Positions 19,338 through 30,047 of a DNA stretch of 64,000 bases are shown here, piece after piece. The DNA lies in contig JAFCMP010000002.1 of the NCBI GenBank assembly GCA_017506865.1, positions 620,001 to 684,000 of the forward strand. The letters are read 5' to 3'. Every line of letters begins with the position of its first letter. Position 1 is the first letter of the stretch. Source of the stretch: Tribonema minus (taxonomy: Eukaryota; Sar; Xanthophyceae; Tribonematales; Tribonemataceae). The notes beneath the pieces were generated by a model. The model searched no databases and was not told the origin of the DNA. It saw nothing but the letters and a program-made list of their open reading frames with translations. The translations under genes and the position numbers were made by a program.

Positions 19338-22054
19338 GACGAGCGAGTGTATCATTTGTGTTCACGTCTCATGTCCGGAAACTGCTGTTTATCGCATGGT
19401 GCTGTTTACTCAAGAAACTTGTCTCGAAGCTTGCAGCGGACGCATCTTGATGCAGACCAGTCCCAATGCGCATGGAATATTGAGCACAAAAACAATTGGC
19501 TTTGACTGTGGAGGTTCTTCTGATATGCTGCCAGAGCGGCTATCTTTTCCGGTCGCTGCACACTGCATCATCCCTGCTGCGCACATGTGTGCCAGAGTGT
19601 GCTGTGCAAGGCGTTGTTCTCAAGAGTGTTGAGCGATGAGTGCATCATTGCGTACACACGCGTAGCGCATGTGCTGGGCCGTGATGCAGTGCCCATTGCT
19701 AAGCTCCCTTAGGTTCAGCGCAGACTATATTGCTGCACTACTTACTGGATGATGAACGACAAGATTACAACAAGACACAGGACACAAGCCTCTCTGCGTC
19801 CAGCCTTCTTGGGCCTTTAGGAGAGCAAGCTGCAGTGCAGAGGGTGCTCCGCATCCATCTGCACAAAGGTGGTACAAACAACCAAATGATGAGAACACAG
19901 AACCACATTCTGCGCAATGCCGCAATGGCCCTGTGTGTGTGATCATTACACTTGTTGCACCTTAGAGTCTGCTGAAGCGTTAGTGTCCATGTAGGTCTAC
20001 TGGCAGACTATGCAGTCCAAGTGGCTGCCACGTTGGTAGACGTTCAATAGATTGAAATACTGGCACCCAAACACTTACCAAGCGCCGCAATTGCATACAG
20101 AGGAGATTTCATCAGGGCATTCATTACTGCATTGCACATGGCATCGCGCAGCATTGCATGTGACAGTGACAATGACTCCAAGTTAACAGCATGTGTGCGC
20201 ACAACCATGGCGAGGGGAAATCATAGTATGCCTGTTGATTGAACAAAGCTGAAGTCCTGCTGCTGACACCAAAGCATGTGGTGATGCCGTGGTGCATTCA
20301 GCGGCAGACCGCTGTGGGGAACTCACTGTTCAGAGTCTTTAGAGCACTTGTATGTGAACCTACATCTACAATTACGTAGTCTAACACCTCCACGATCAGC
20401 TTGATGCTGCCAACAGAATTCATTTGGTGGTATGCTGCGTGACGCTACCCACTACGTACTCAAAATGGCGCACTGCCAGCTGCACGTCTGTTCCAGGGCA
20501 ATCGCAGTAGCGCACAGTGTCTCTGTCCAATCACGCCTCGCCTAGCACCGACGGCACAGTCGATTCCCCCAAAAAGCTCCCCTCCCCCTTTGCACATACC
20601 CTTACGCTCTGTACAGAGGACACAGCAACTAGCATTACCACTTGTGCTGTACACAGCAACGCCTGCAGGAGCTTGAATAGCGCTCCACAGTGGCAGCAGC
20701 GACAGGTCGTGTGTGGCAGCATGCAGCTGAGAATGTGACGCTGCTCAGAGCTCCAGTGGCAGCTATGGGGCGGTGTCACCAACATCATTAACAGTACTGC
20801 AGCAGAAGCCGTGATGACTTGTCAACGCTCAGCTGATGGTGCGATGATGCTCAGCTCCTGCAAGAGCTGCGGCAGTGCTCAGCAAAGCCACTGCTGCAGC
20901 AACACTCAGCAGCAGCAGCAGCAGCAGCGGCAGGCTGGCGTCCCCCTCAGGTCCAGGCGGAGGCAGCACTGCTCAGCTCCTGGTGTCGCGCTTGCGTTCG
21001 GCGACGTAGGCGCTCTGCGGTATGCTGCGCAGGCGAACCTGCGCGCCAATGAGTTGGCAGGAGACTCAGTGGCAATCACATTAGGGCAGATGTGTGATTT
21101 CAATCTGCTCATTGGAAGAGAACGATGAGCTCGATGAAGGCCGCACAGTTCTACTGCATGCGTACATCATACCGTGCAGAGGGTGTGCAGAAGGTCATCG
21201 GGTCCCTCAGGCACTGCACGGCCTGCTGAATGCACCATTGTTCAGTGGCCCTCGCTGTGTTGGGGTTAAGGAATTGGGATAGGGTTACACTTTCACATTT
21301 CAGGTTTGGGGGCATCCTAAAATGTCGAAACACCCAAGTTTTGTGTGCTCACTCGGCCTGTCTGCAAGTTACTGGGTTCAGGTCTCACCAAGAGTGGCTC
21401 AGAGGCCGTCACAGAGGTGGTGACTACAGCAGCCCCAAGTCTCAGTAGTCCTAGATGCAGGGTCCACACGCAAGCTGTTGCTCGGTGTAGGGCATGAGGG
21501 AAGGGGAATGAGCGTTTCGCTTCGCAGTATACTTGAAGTACCTCAGTGAGAAATAATGAAAGTACACAGCACTCGAGCTCTTGTACTTGAAAGAAAATCA
21601 GAGCTCTGCACGCCAGAACCTTCGAGCAGCTGTGCTCGGTACGAGGTGGCACTGGTCACCTAACCAGCAGCTTTTGCCCTCCATAACAGTGCCTCAAGTG
21701 CTCAGTCTGCCCTCATTACAATAAACCACCTCAAGGCAACCCCCATCTGAGACATGCTAGCAACTCTTCTCCCCTCGCCAACCTAGTTCGTGCCCTTCAT
21801 GATGGTGAGGCACGACAGCCTCCAGCGTCTGGCAAATAGCAGATGTATGCTAGCAGCAGTGCTCAGTGTCAGGTGGCAGCGCTCACCTGGCTGGCCTCAT
21901 TCTTTCCCCCCACAACGGTGCGGCAGGACAGCCTCCAGCGCCTAGTTCTTCCCCTACATGATGGTGGGGCACAAAGGCTCCAGCGGCTTGGACAGAGAGC
22001 AAGCTGAAGTTTACTGGCAGCAGTGCTCAGTGTCAGGGAGGTGGCAGCGCTCAC
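19338..22054. other. No gene assigned; should hold the 3' end of the ferredoxin gene
   Basis: The minus-strand PDZ-ferredoxin gene must end in this stretch, because its last recognised exon ends at a splice donor. I could not find the terminal exon. A plus-strand frame at 19730-19942 and a glutamine-rich one near 20811-21128 have no recognised motif. Copies of ferredoxin exon 5 occupy 21780-22054. Confidence 0.4.
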
Positions 22055-22400
22055 CTGGCCGGCCTCATTCTTCCCCCCCACAACGGTCCGGCAAGACAGT
22101 CTCCAGCGCCGAGGAAGGTTCCTCATGACCATGTTCTCGAGACCGTCGGGCGGTGAGAGGAGCTCTGCACCCTCTTGCACCTCCACAAAGCACGTTCCGC
22201 CTAAGGTTGGCACATGTAAGATTGCGGGCAAGGGTCAGGATTGCATGATGAAGCGAGGGCGCGCAGAGTTGTGTGGATGCGTGTAATCAATGCTGGAATG
22301 TAACTTCGTCGGGTGGTGAGAGGAGCTCCGCACCTTCTTGCACTTCCACAAAGCACGTTCCGCCTGGGTTTCAGCACGATGCAAGCAAGGTCAGGGCCAG
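21780..22400 (-). repeat. Exon-edge copies flanking ferredoxin exon 5
   Basis: Copies of the exon end and donor lie at about 21790-21835, 21885-21945 and 21945-22000 (CAGCCTCCAGCG words, GCTCACCTGGC). A copy of the acceptor and exon start lies at about 22305-22375 (GAGAGGAGCTC, CACAAAGCACGTTCCGCCT). The functional exon is 22055-22200. Confidence 0.8.
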
Positions 22401-25400
22401 GACTATGGTATGGACCTTGAGGGTGAGGATCGTGTAGTGAAGCAAGGGTGCAGACTTGTGTAGTCAAGTAGAATTATGCTTGAAATGTCATCCTGTGCAT
22501 GGCCATTGCGAGCACATCTACTCCTCAGAGCAAGCACACTTTGGTGAAACCCTCGCTGATACAATTTCTAAGCGTACGGGGCTCTGCTCCACCCCAGGGC
22601 CTCGAGAGCGCTGACGTCACAGCAAACCTCCAACCCTATTCCGAGATTTGATCAAGCGACTCAGACTCACAGATCCCCTCGCCAAAGTTATCCGTCGCGT
22701 ACGGCTGGTTGAACCTTGACCCTTCTTCCAACCCTAAACTCAAAGCAATCTTCAACCTTCAGAGACTGGAACTGTAGCTTGAAACACTCACAGCACTTTG
22801 CACATTGCTACATGCTGCAAACAGATTCAGACTCTGAGTCAGACTCACAGATCCCCTCGCCGCCGCAGTTCCCCGTGGCGTACGGCTGGTCGAACCGCTG
22901 CGTCTTGGCATCATACACAGGCCTCTAAAACAATCACAGCACTTTGTACTTCGCTACTGCAAGGTTACGTTTAAACAGATTCAACTTCTGAACAGACTCA
23001 GACTCACAGATCCCCTCGCCGCCGCAGTTCCCCGTTGCGTACGGCTGGTCGAAGCGCCGCGTCTTGGCATCGTACACAGGCCTCTAAAACAATCACAGGA
23101 CTTTATACTTTGCTACAGCACGGCTAGACCCGAACTCAAGTCTTAAACAGATTCAGACCCTGAGTCAGACTCACAGATCCCCTCGCCGCCGCAGTTCCCC
23201 GTCGCGTACGGCTGGTCGAACCGCCGCGTCTTGGCATCGTACACGGGTATGTCCCTGCGGATCATCTCGCTGCGCAAATTGCTGCCTGCGAGCATCTGCA
23301 CGCCCTGGCCGCCCCACTCGACCGCCGTGCCGTCTTCGGCGTACGCGGTGGGAGTCTCAAAGGTGACCTCGAGGGTCTTGCGCTGGACGAGGCGCTTCAG
23401 GACGAGGGTGATCTCGGCGAGGTCGGCGTATTTGCCGAGCGCTGCCACGGTGGTGTCGTAGTCCTGTGAATGATGTGGGCAAGGATGGTGAAAACTTTGC
23501 TTAGACATTTAGTGCTTCAGCACGAGGGTGATCTCGGCGAGGTCGGCGTATTTGCCGAGCGCTGCCACGGTGGCGGCGTAGTCCTGCGTTGGTGCCACGC
23601 GCGGTGTAGAGAGGAGATATCTGAGTAGCAGCAACTTCAAAGGTGACCCTGAGAGTCTTGCGCTGAACGAGGCACTTCAGGACCAGCGTTATCTCGGAGA
23701 GATTGGCGTATTTGCCGAGCGCTGCCACAGTGGCATCGTTGTCTTGCATTGGCGCAGAACTATGGGCGGGAGCAGAACTTGGTAGCACAAGAAATCTACG
23801 GGAACAAGTCCAATTGCCGTGTCTGCTCTGGATGAGGCATTGTAGACTCGGCGAGGTCCGCACACTTGCTGAGCGCTGCCATGGTGGCGTTGTAGTCCCA
23901 CAACATGTTACTGGATCGAGGTGAAATTGGCATTCACAAATGGCCAAATGTGACATGGGGAGGGAAGGCTGCATGCGCATCAAGTCAAGGCATGTATCTT
24001 ACATGATGTATGTACGTAGTTGCATACCTGCCCCTCCACTCGTGTCATGTCCCGTGCAGCCTCATTGCCGACATAAGTCAGCGTGTCGCCGGTATTAATG
24101 AGGCCCGACTCCGCCGCGTTGCCGCCGACATCGCCGATCAGCACCAGACCCCTGCAAAGCAGGAGAGACATGGAGACAAAGTCAAACCATGTGCATGTAT
24201 GATGTGCGTGCTTTGCACATGCAGTCAATCAGCACCAGGCCTCTTACCGCACTGGGGACGTGAAGGCGGTGTTTAACACAATGAGCCACTCAATCTAGTA
24301 CCCATTATTGCTTTTTAAGCGCTTTGCATGATTTAGCCAATGCAGTCAACCAGCACCAGGCCCAGCGCAGTGCAGGAGACATATGACTGTTGCGATCAGC
24401 TAGATACCTGATATATTTTCGCTAAGTTTCAGCACAAAATCAGAAGTTCTTTGTTTGATCACATTCATTATCATGTGCAAATGTCATGACTTTCAGGCTT
24501 ATGCTATGGTGCTGCAGAGAAGGGAGAGTCTGCCTGCAGCAATTGGCAGTGCACCTGCCGATATCAACAACATGATACTTGCATCATGCTTGATGTGCGG
24601 ATCCTCACCTCGTGTACCGCCCAGGCAGTGCTTCACTGATGGGGGATGTAACTGAAATCGCAGGGCATCATAAGGCTTCCCTGATACAGTGTAGTCTTGC
24701 AAATCCGCGCCATCATCAACAGCAGCAACGTCGTTGCGCTCACAAAAAAAGCGCATTTGGCATCGCAGGAGAGGTTCCCTTGTACTTGAGCCGAAATTAT
24801 TTGTGTTGACCGCTGTTACTAACTTCATGTGAATTCAAGTTTGATGTCTTGCCTGCCGTCGCCGCTGCGCGCCACCTCAATCAGCTCCAGCCCCAACCCC
24901 GGCTTGCGCTGCACCTGCGCCTTCACTGCAGCCGAAGCGTGGTGGGCGGCAGCCAAATGATGCAGCAATGAGTGTCGGAAAGTGCTGTGCATGAGCTGGA
25001 GTTGGTGTGCTGCCTGTGCACGTCGAGCTCAACCATGTGATGATAAAGATGTTCAACTCCAAGCGCTTTCAAGTTTTTGACACAACGCTGGCTACAAGCG
25101 GTTGGGAACCTACGCATGGCAGGCCTACGCATCCATGTTGCTGCTACTGCATGTTGCATGCTGTGAAAGTCAATGGATCTTGGTGCTGAAAAAACAAATG
25201 TTGGGTAAAGTGTGACACAGTCCGGCGTAGCGTTGACCTTCCTCGCAGGTCAGCTTATGATGCAGTGGGAAATTACATGCAGTGGTGTGGCAGATGCATG
25301 GATGTAGCGGATGCCTCAATATGCCGTTGATACGAATGCCCTACCTGTGAAGCTTGCACGGATGTATCATTAGCCTTAGAACAAACAGCTCAAGATTTCT

Positions 25401-25687
25401 GGGTTGAAGGTCAGGTTGGGCCTGCCAGCCCTCTCACCTATTTCGATGCCAAATGCGGGATCTCTGCTTTCCAGCCCAATGATACCCTCGTCCAGGTCCA
25501 GTATTTCGATCTTAAGCCGTTTGTAGATGCCTTCGAGGCTGACGCCATCGGCGTTGACGGGCTCGTCAGCTGCAGCTGCCGCCACGCTACGTCTGCTCAG
25601 GCTGAGCCTGCTTGCACAAGGCACAAATCCTTGTGCGATGCAAGCGCACAGCAGCAGAAGCAGAAGCTGGGCTGCAAAGCATTCCAT
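22055..25687 (-). CDS. Plastid protein with PDZ domain and 2Fe-2S ferredoxin domain
   Basis: Minus-strand exons are 25687-25438, 24925-24853, 24151-24028, 23463-23175 and 22200-22055. All phases join (882 bases, 294 codons) and the gene continues at a GTGAGC donor; its end was not found. The presequence has a signal peptide (AAQLLLLLLCACIAQG) then FVP, the ASAFAP-type plastid signal. A PDZ-like region follows (about 78-150: KPGLGLELIEV, GDVGGNAAESGLINTGDTL), then a 2Fe-2S domain with Cys240, 246, 249 and 282 in CGGEGICGTC and LSC. The likely role is electron transfer at or near the thylakoid. The GNLR-like stretch (SNLRSEMIRRDIPVY) before the cluster resembles plant and cyanobacterial plastid ferredoxin-like proteins, but I cannot assign a named orthologue. 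Intron 2 has a GC donor. The gene is divergent from the methyltransferase, 182 bases away. Confidence 0.83.
22640..23174 (-). repeat. Three copies of ferredoxin exon 4 end and donor
   Basis: Units at about 22665-22720, 22840-22930 and 23000-23095 repeat the exon 4 end (ACTCACAGATCCCCTCGCC, GTTCCCCGTNGCGTACGGCTGGT, CTTGGCATC). Spacing is roughly 165 bases and each unit keeps the donor dinucleotide. The functional exon end is 23175. Confidence 0.9.
23518..23930 (-). repeat. Three copies of ferredoxin exon 4 start and acceptor
   Basis: Units at about 23518-23590, 23675-23750 and 23848-23900 repeat CGTATTTGCCGAGCGCTGCC and the acceptor on the upstream (minus-strand) side of exon 4. Divergence rises with distance from the exon. 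Confidence 0.88.
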
Positions 25688-25869
25688 CGCACCAAATCCG
25701 GTCAGGTTCGTTCGTCGGTTCGGTTCGGTTCGGCGACTCATCTTCAAGTTGAAGTTGACACTTTTCATGTGTGTTTGAATGCTGGTAATTGGGAGGAGCG
25801 CCACGTTGCAGCCGCCGTTGATCAGGTGGTCCAGCCTTGCACAGCTTGGCACCAAGGTACCACCGAACC
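25688..25869. promoter_or_regulatory. Divergent promoter between ferredoxin and methyltransferase genes
   Basis: 182 bases separate the opposed ATG codons. The stretch has a GGTTC-rich run (about 25700-25735), a CTTCAAGTTGAAGTTGA palindrome-like word (about 25743-25759), and an inverted CCAAT-like ATTGGGAGG near 25787. None is proven to be functional. Confidence 0.45.
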
Positions 25870-27879
25870 ATGAGGCTGCCGCCGCTGCAGACGCTGTGGC
25901 TGGCGTGCCACTGCCTGACGCTCGTCGCCAGCTTGTCCCATTCTATCGCTCCCAAGGCGCCAGTCGTAGCACCCAAGGCTCCTGAGAACGTGGCGGCGCT
26001 GCTGAACAGCGTGTACGGAGAGCACAGGCAGCGCCTGGCTGTGGCGGCGATAGCCCTGGGGGACTACATGACGGATGGGAAGGCGCCGCGCACGCAGAGG
26101 TGGAGGCCAGCCACAGACGAAGAGAAGCAGATGGACAGGTATGCAAGGCCATTCGGAACTTGACGTGAACGCTATCACCAGCATTTTTGATGGTCAGTCA
26201 CTGTGGGTGCTCCGCAGAGGATGGCTGCTTTTGACGCAATGGGGGGCCCTCGCGCCGGCTCAACACACAAATGCTCTGGTACACTTCTGCAGTGGTTATT
26301 GCGCATGAGCCAACGATAAAGGGCAACTGCGCATGTTCCATGGACATTGAACGGGTTGCAATGTTTGTCGCGTGACAGTCATAGCGAAGGAGATCTGCAG
26401 TGCAGCAAGGCAAAGCACCCCGCCATGACAGGGAGCTTGTGCTTAACACCGCCTGCATGGCATACCGTAGGTTGATTCTGCGCGTTAACTGTACCTGCAG
26501 GCCCAGCGGTCGCATGATGATGAAACGTGTGTGTGGCCAAAAGCGCCGCTGGTTTCTGCCGCCTTTGGCCGCTCTTGCACGCTGTCATACACGCGCAATG
26601 CTCCTCCGCGACACACTCAGAGCCGCTGTATTCGAGCCTCGAACCTGTCGCTGAAGTTCGGCCTTCAAGTGTCCATTGCACGTGCGATACTTGCAGCACT
26701 TGCGACTTGGGTGCGCCAACAGAACGTGAATCCACGGCAAGCTTGCTCTAAAACTGTGAGTAGACAATCTGACGACGAATGCGTCCGTACTGAGACTGCT
26801 TAGGATTACGGTTTGAAAGTGGGTTCAGGGGCCGGAGGGTTAAAGTAAGGGTGACGTTCAGATGCACCGCAGTGCTCAGCATCAGCCTCAACAGACAGAA
26901 GCTTATGCCCACCGGCCCCAAGCCCACGAACACGGCAACACGCATCAGCATCAAACCGCTGCTCCATCCACGCTGACTTGAAACGCCCCGCGCGCCGCCG
27001 CGCTCATTGCCGCCGCTGCGGGTCGCTCATCGCCAAAAACAGGATGTTCACGTACGGGCAGTTCGACCTCGACTTCTTGAAGTTGATCCAGGGTTGAGTT
27101 CAATACTTGCACATTTCTCAGCATGCAGAACCCTTACACTTGAAATCCCTCCCATAACGCACTCTATCCCCTGGTGCCCCTGCGATCCGCTACATATGCG
27201 CCCAATCAACAGGATGCTCACGTACGGCGAATTCGACCTCGACTTCTTGAAGTTGATCCTCGATAAGCACGATCCCGGCCCCGGCACACGCTTCATGGAC
27301 GTCGGCAGCGGCACGGGGCGCTGCACCCTCGCAGCGGCGCTGCTGCGCCCGTCGTGGGCGCTGTGCACGGGGCTCGAGATACTGCCGGAGATGACGGCGT
27401 ACGCGCGCGAGGTGCACGCAGCGCTGCTCAGCAGCTGTGGCAGCAGTAGCGGCGCTCCGCTCGCGCGCTGCGAGTTCGTCACCGCCGACATGTACAGCAG
27501 CGATGGCGGCGACGCTGCGTCAGCCACGGCGGCGGTGGCGGATTTGGTGTACGCTAGCGACGATGACCCTGCGCCAGCTGCGGTTACGGATACGCTGGCG
27601 CGCGTGCGCTGGGAGGACTACGACCTGCTGTTTGCGTACAGCACGGCGTGGCCGAGCGACGTGGGCGACTCTCCGCTGTACCTGCGACGCCTGTCGCGCG
27701 CGCTCGCTGCGCGCTTAACCGTAGGCGCAGTTGTCGTCACGGTCGACAAGCGGCTGCGCGCGGAGGACGGCTTTGAGCTTGTCATGGCGTATGAGGGGGA
27801 GAACCGCGAGACGGGGGAGTCGACCGCGTACGTGCACGCGTTCAGGGGGGCGCCCCCTGCCTCATCTTCATCTGAGTGA
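25870..27879 (+). CDS. SAM-dependent methyltransferase with signal peptide, two exons
   Basis: Exons 25870-26138 and 27213-27879 join in phase to give 311 residues. A hydrophobic N-terminus (TLWLACHCLTLVASLSHS) predicts secretory or plastid entry. Exon 2 starts with the conserved-looking RMLTYGEFDLDFLKLIL, then SAM motif I FMDVGSGTGR (117-126), the acidic loop LEILPEM, and a late DLLFAYSTAWPSDVGDSPL segment. The fold is class I Rossmann. The family is widespread in algae and distantly like DOT1-type enzymes; the substrate is unknown. An incomplete copy of the acceptor and exon 2 start lies upstream at 27041-27095, and the stop codon region is tandemly duplicated downstream. Confidence 0.82.
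27041..27095 (+). repeat. Copy of acceptor and exon 2 start of the methyltransferase
   Basis: The segment matches 27209-27262 (AGGATGNTCACGTACGG, TTCGACCTCGACTTCTTG) on the upstream side of the functional acceptor. Confidence 0.88.
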
Positions 27880-27950
27880 AGCTCCGTGCTTCGGGAAGGC
27901 GCCCCCCCCGCTTCATCTTCATCTGAGTGACGCTCCGTGCCTGCGGCACA
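27845..27950 (+). repeat. Tandem duplication across the methyltransferase stop codon
   Basis: Two units of about 53 bases repeat GGCGCCCCC, CTTCATCTTCATCTGAGTGA and GCTCCGTGC. The first contains the stop codon in use; the second lies in the 3' UTR. Confidence 0.85.
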
Positions 27951-30047
27951 CTAATGTTGAAGTTTCATGTTGAAGTTGATGATGAGGGCTGCGAGGCCTC
28001 TAGGGCATCGCCAGCAGGGGCGCGCTTTTGATGGCCGGCGGACGCGACGCGGCATGCGCGCCACGCTGCAATCGTATCCCGCTAGGGTTGGCGACGCAAG
28101 CGCGGCGATGGATCACACACGAGGGATAGGACACGGGACCGGAGGCGGCCGCAGCGTGCGCTTGCGCGCATTGCGCACAGGTGCGCGAAAGCAACGGCGT
28201 CTGCCGTGGAAGCAGCGCTTTGCGCTGTGCTGCGGTCCACAGGGGGGGGGTTTGCAGGGGGCTGGTGAAGGGCGACCCCTGACGGCGCACTTGCGATGTG
28301 CGCTGCGAGGGTGCGGCGATCGTCGGTAAAGTCTCAACTGGCGGCGGAGCGAATGTTTCCGGTGGCAAAGCCGGGGTACAACCAGGCAAGAGTCTTTAGT
28401 GGCCCGCCTACGTGCTGCGGTACAAGGGGAAGGGGGGGGGGGGGCATGCGTGGCCTGTGTGCGCGTGCAATCAGCCATTGGCCTCAGCAGCAGTGCTCAA
28501 CATTGCCAGCCGTGATGACAGAGTGCTCCCTGGGGTGGCCGTGGCGACATGTATCTGCAACGGTGGCAGCAGTGTCGGCGCTCGAACCAGGCAAGAGCCC
28601 TCTAGGGGTAACTGCCGCAGGCACATGTGTGTTGCGAGTTAGGGCTAGCGTTAGGGTTAGGTTTCGGGGTTTGGGGCAGGGATAGGCTAAGGCCCTAAAT
28701 GTTGTGTACCAGCAAGCATCTGCGGATCTTGCATTTGTAGTTGTTGAACGCACAGCTAGTGTAGTGTAGTGAGGTGATGGCATTTTACACATTTGCACAT
28801 GGCCAGGCAGTGCTCAGCACCGCACGCCAGCGCTCAACTGCCCGCTACTTCAGGGGTAGGTATGAGTATGTACACACAAGCAGATGCACATCAGTGCTCG
28901 GCGTACACATTGGACAACGAAACCTCGTTGGCCTGATATGCTGGACACAAAACCGTGACTAGGCTGTCCCTTTGCGCGGGTACTGCTGTTCACAGAGTTG
29001 ACTCGGAGGCTGTCTCGCAGGGTGCATCAAATCAAACGTGAACTTCGTAGGGCGCGTCACATTGCGAACTTTCGGGTCCATTGGTGCCATAGCACCTCTC
29101 ATGACTGAGGCCTGTGCGACGTTCATGACATTTTATGAAGTTTTTCATCACTATTATCTTTCTGTGTCTATTGCGCGGCTGCCATGTGCGCATGTTTGAT
29201 ATGAGTTGAAATTCACTGGATAACCCTCTTCACGTGTCGGCACCTTGTGGCAATTTTGTTTTCTTGTTGGCTGAGAACATGAGATTTCATGAAGGTGGAC
29301 GTTTCATGCGAGTGGTGAACGATTCGACTGCATCGCGTGTGCGTTTGCATCAGTGTGAGTATTTTCTACCCCTGGCAATGAATTGTCTTGTTGAAATTAT
29401 CGACTGCTTTGAAGTACATGACAATGCACATGCTCCGGGGGCTTTTGTGCCCCTGTGAAGCCTGCCGCACCGGAGACTCTGTTGTATTGTCTGATGGCCA
29501 TGTGCCTTGTCCACTGTTTGTGCATGAGCAAACAGCTTTAATGGTGCGATGCACTGTCTTGATTACTATTTTGACTCCAATATCGTTGCAGAAACGCTGT
29601 TTGTGAAACCGGGCAAGGCAGAGCTACGGCCTCTGGGGCTCTTCCACCCCCGGACATGCATAGCATTGTAAACGCATACACGGTTGCACATCCTTATTGG
29701 TCGAAGTCGCATGCGCAACTGCAGTGCACAGGCATGAATGCCCAGAATCCAGGATTTTTGTTGTGCTGCAAAATGCAGGCATGAATGCACTGATTCTGAT
29801 GGTGCTTCAGCTGACGTACGTAGGCGTAGAATGCATACAGTATTATTGTCAATTGGATTCATTCCCCGGTTCAAACCCCCAGCCTGGGAGGACCCGAAAA
29901 GTGCGTTTGACGGTTTGTCGCTGGCTGCAGCAGCTCAGAGCTTGCCGTGAGTCTCGGATGACGCCCTTTCTGTATCTACGCATCTAGCCTAGCGCCAGCT
30001 GCAGTGTAGCGCATCATCTTGTCTTGAATCTTGTTCCAAGCAGGCAC
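27951..30047. other. Intergenic, no gene assigned
   Basis: Frames at 27966-28330 (plus) and 28000-28478 (minus) are Arg/Pro-rich and overlap each other. None shows a motif. A short TTAGGG-like run is near 28640-28665. The 5' part of the SNF2-like gene may begin here. Confidence 0.4.
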
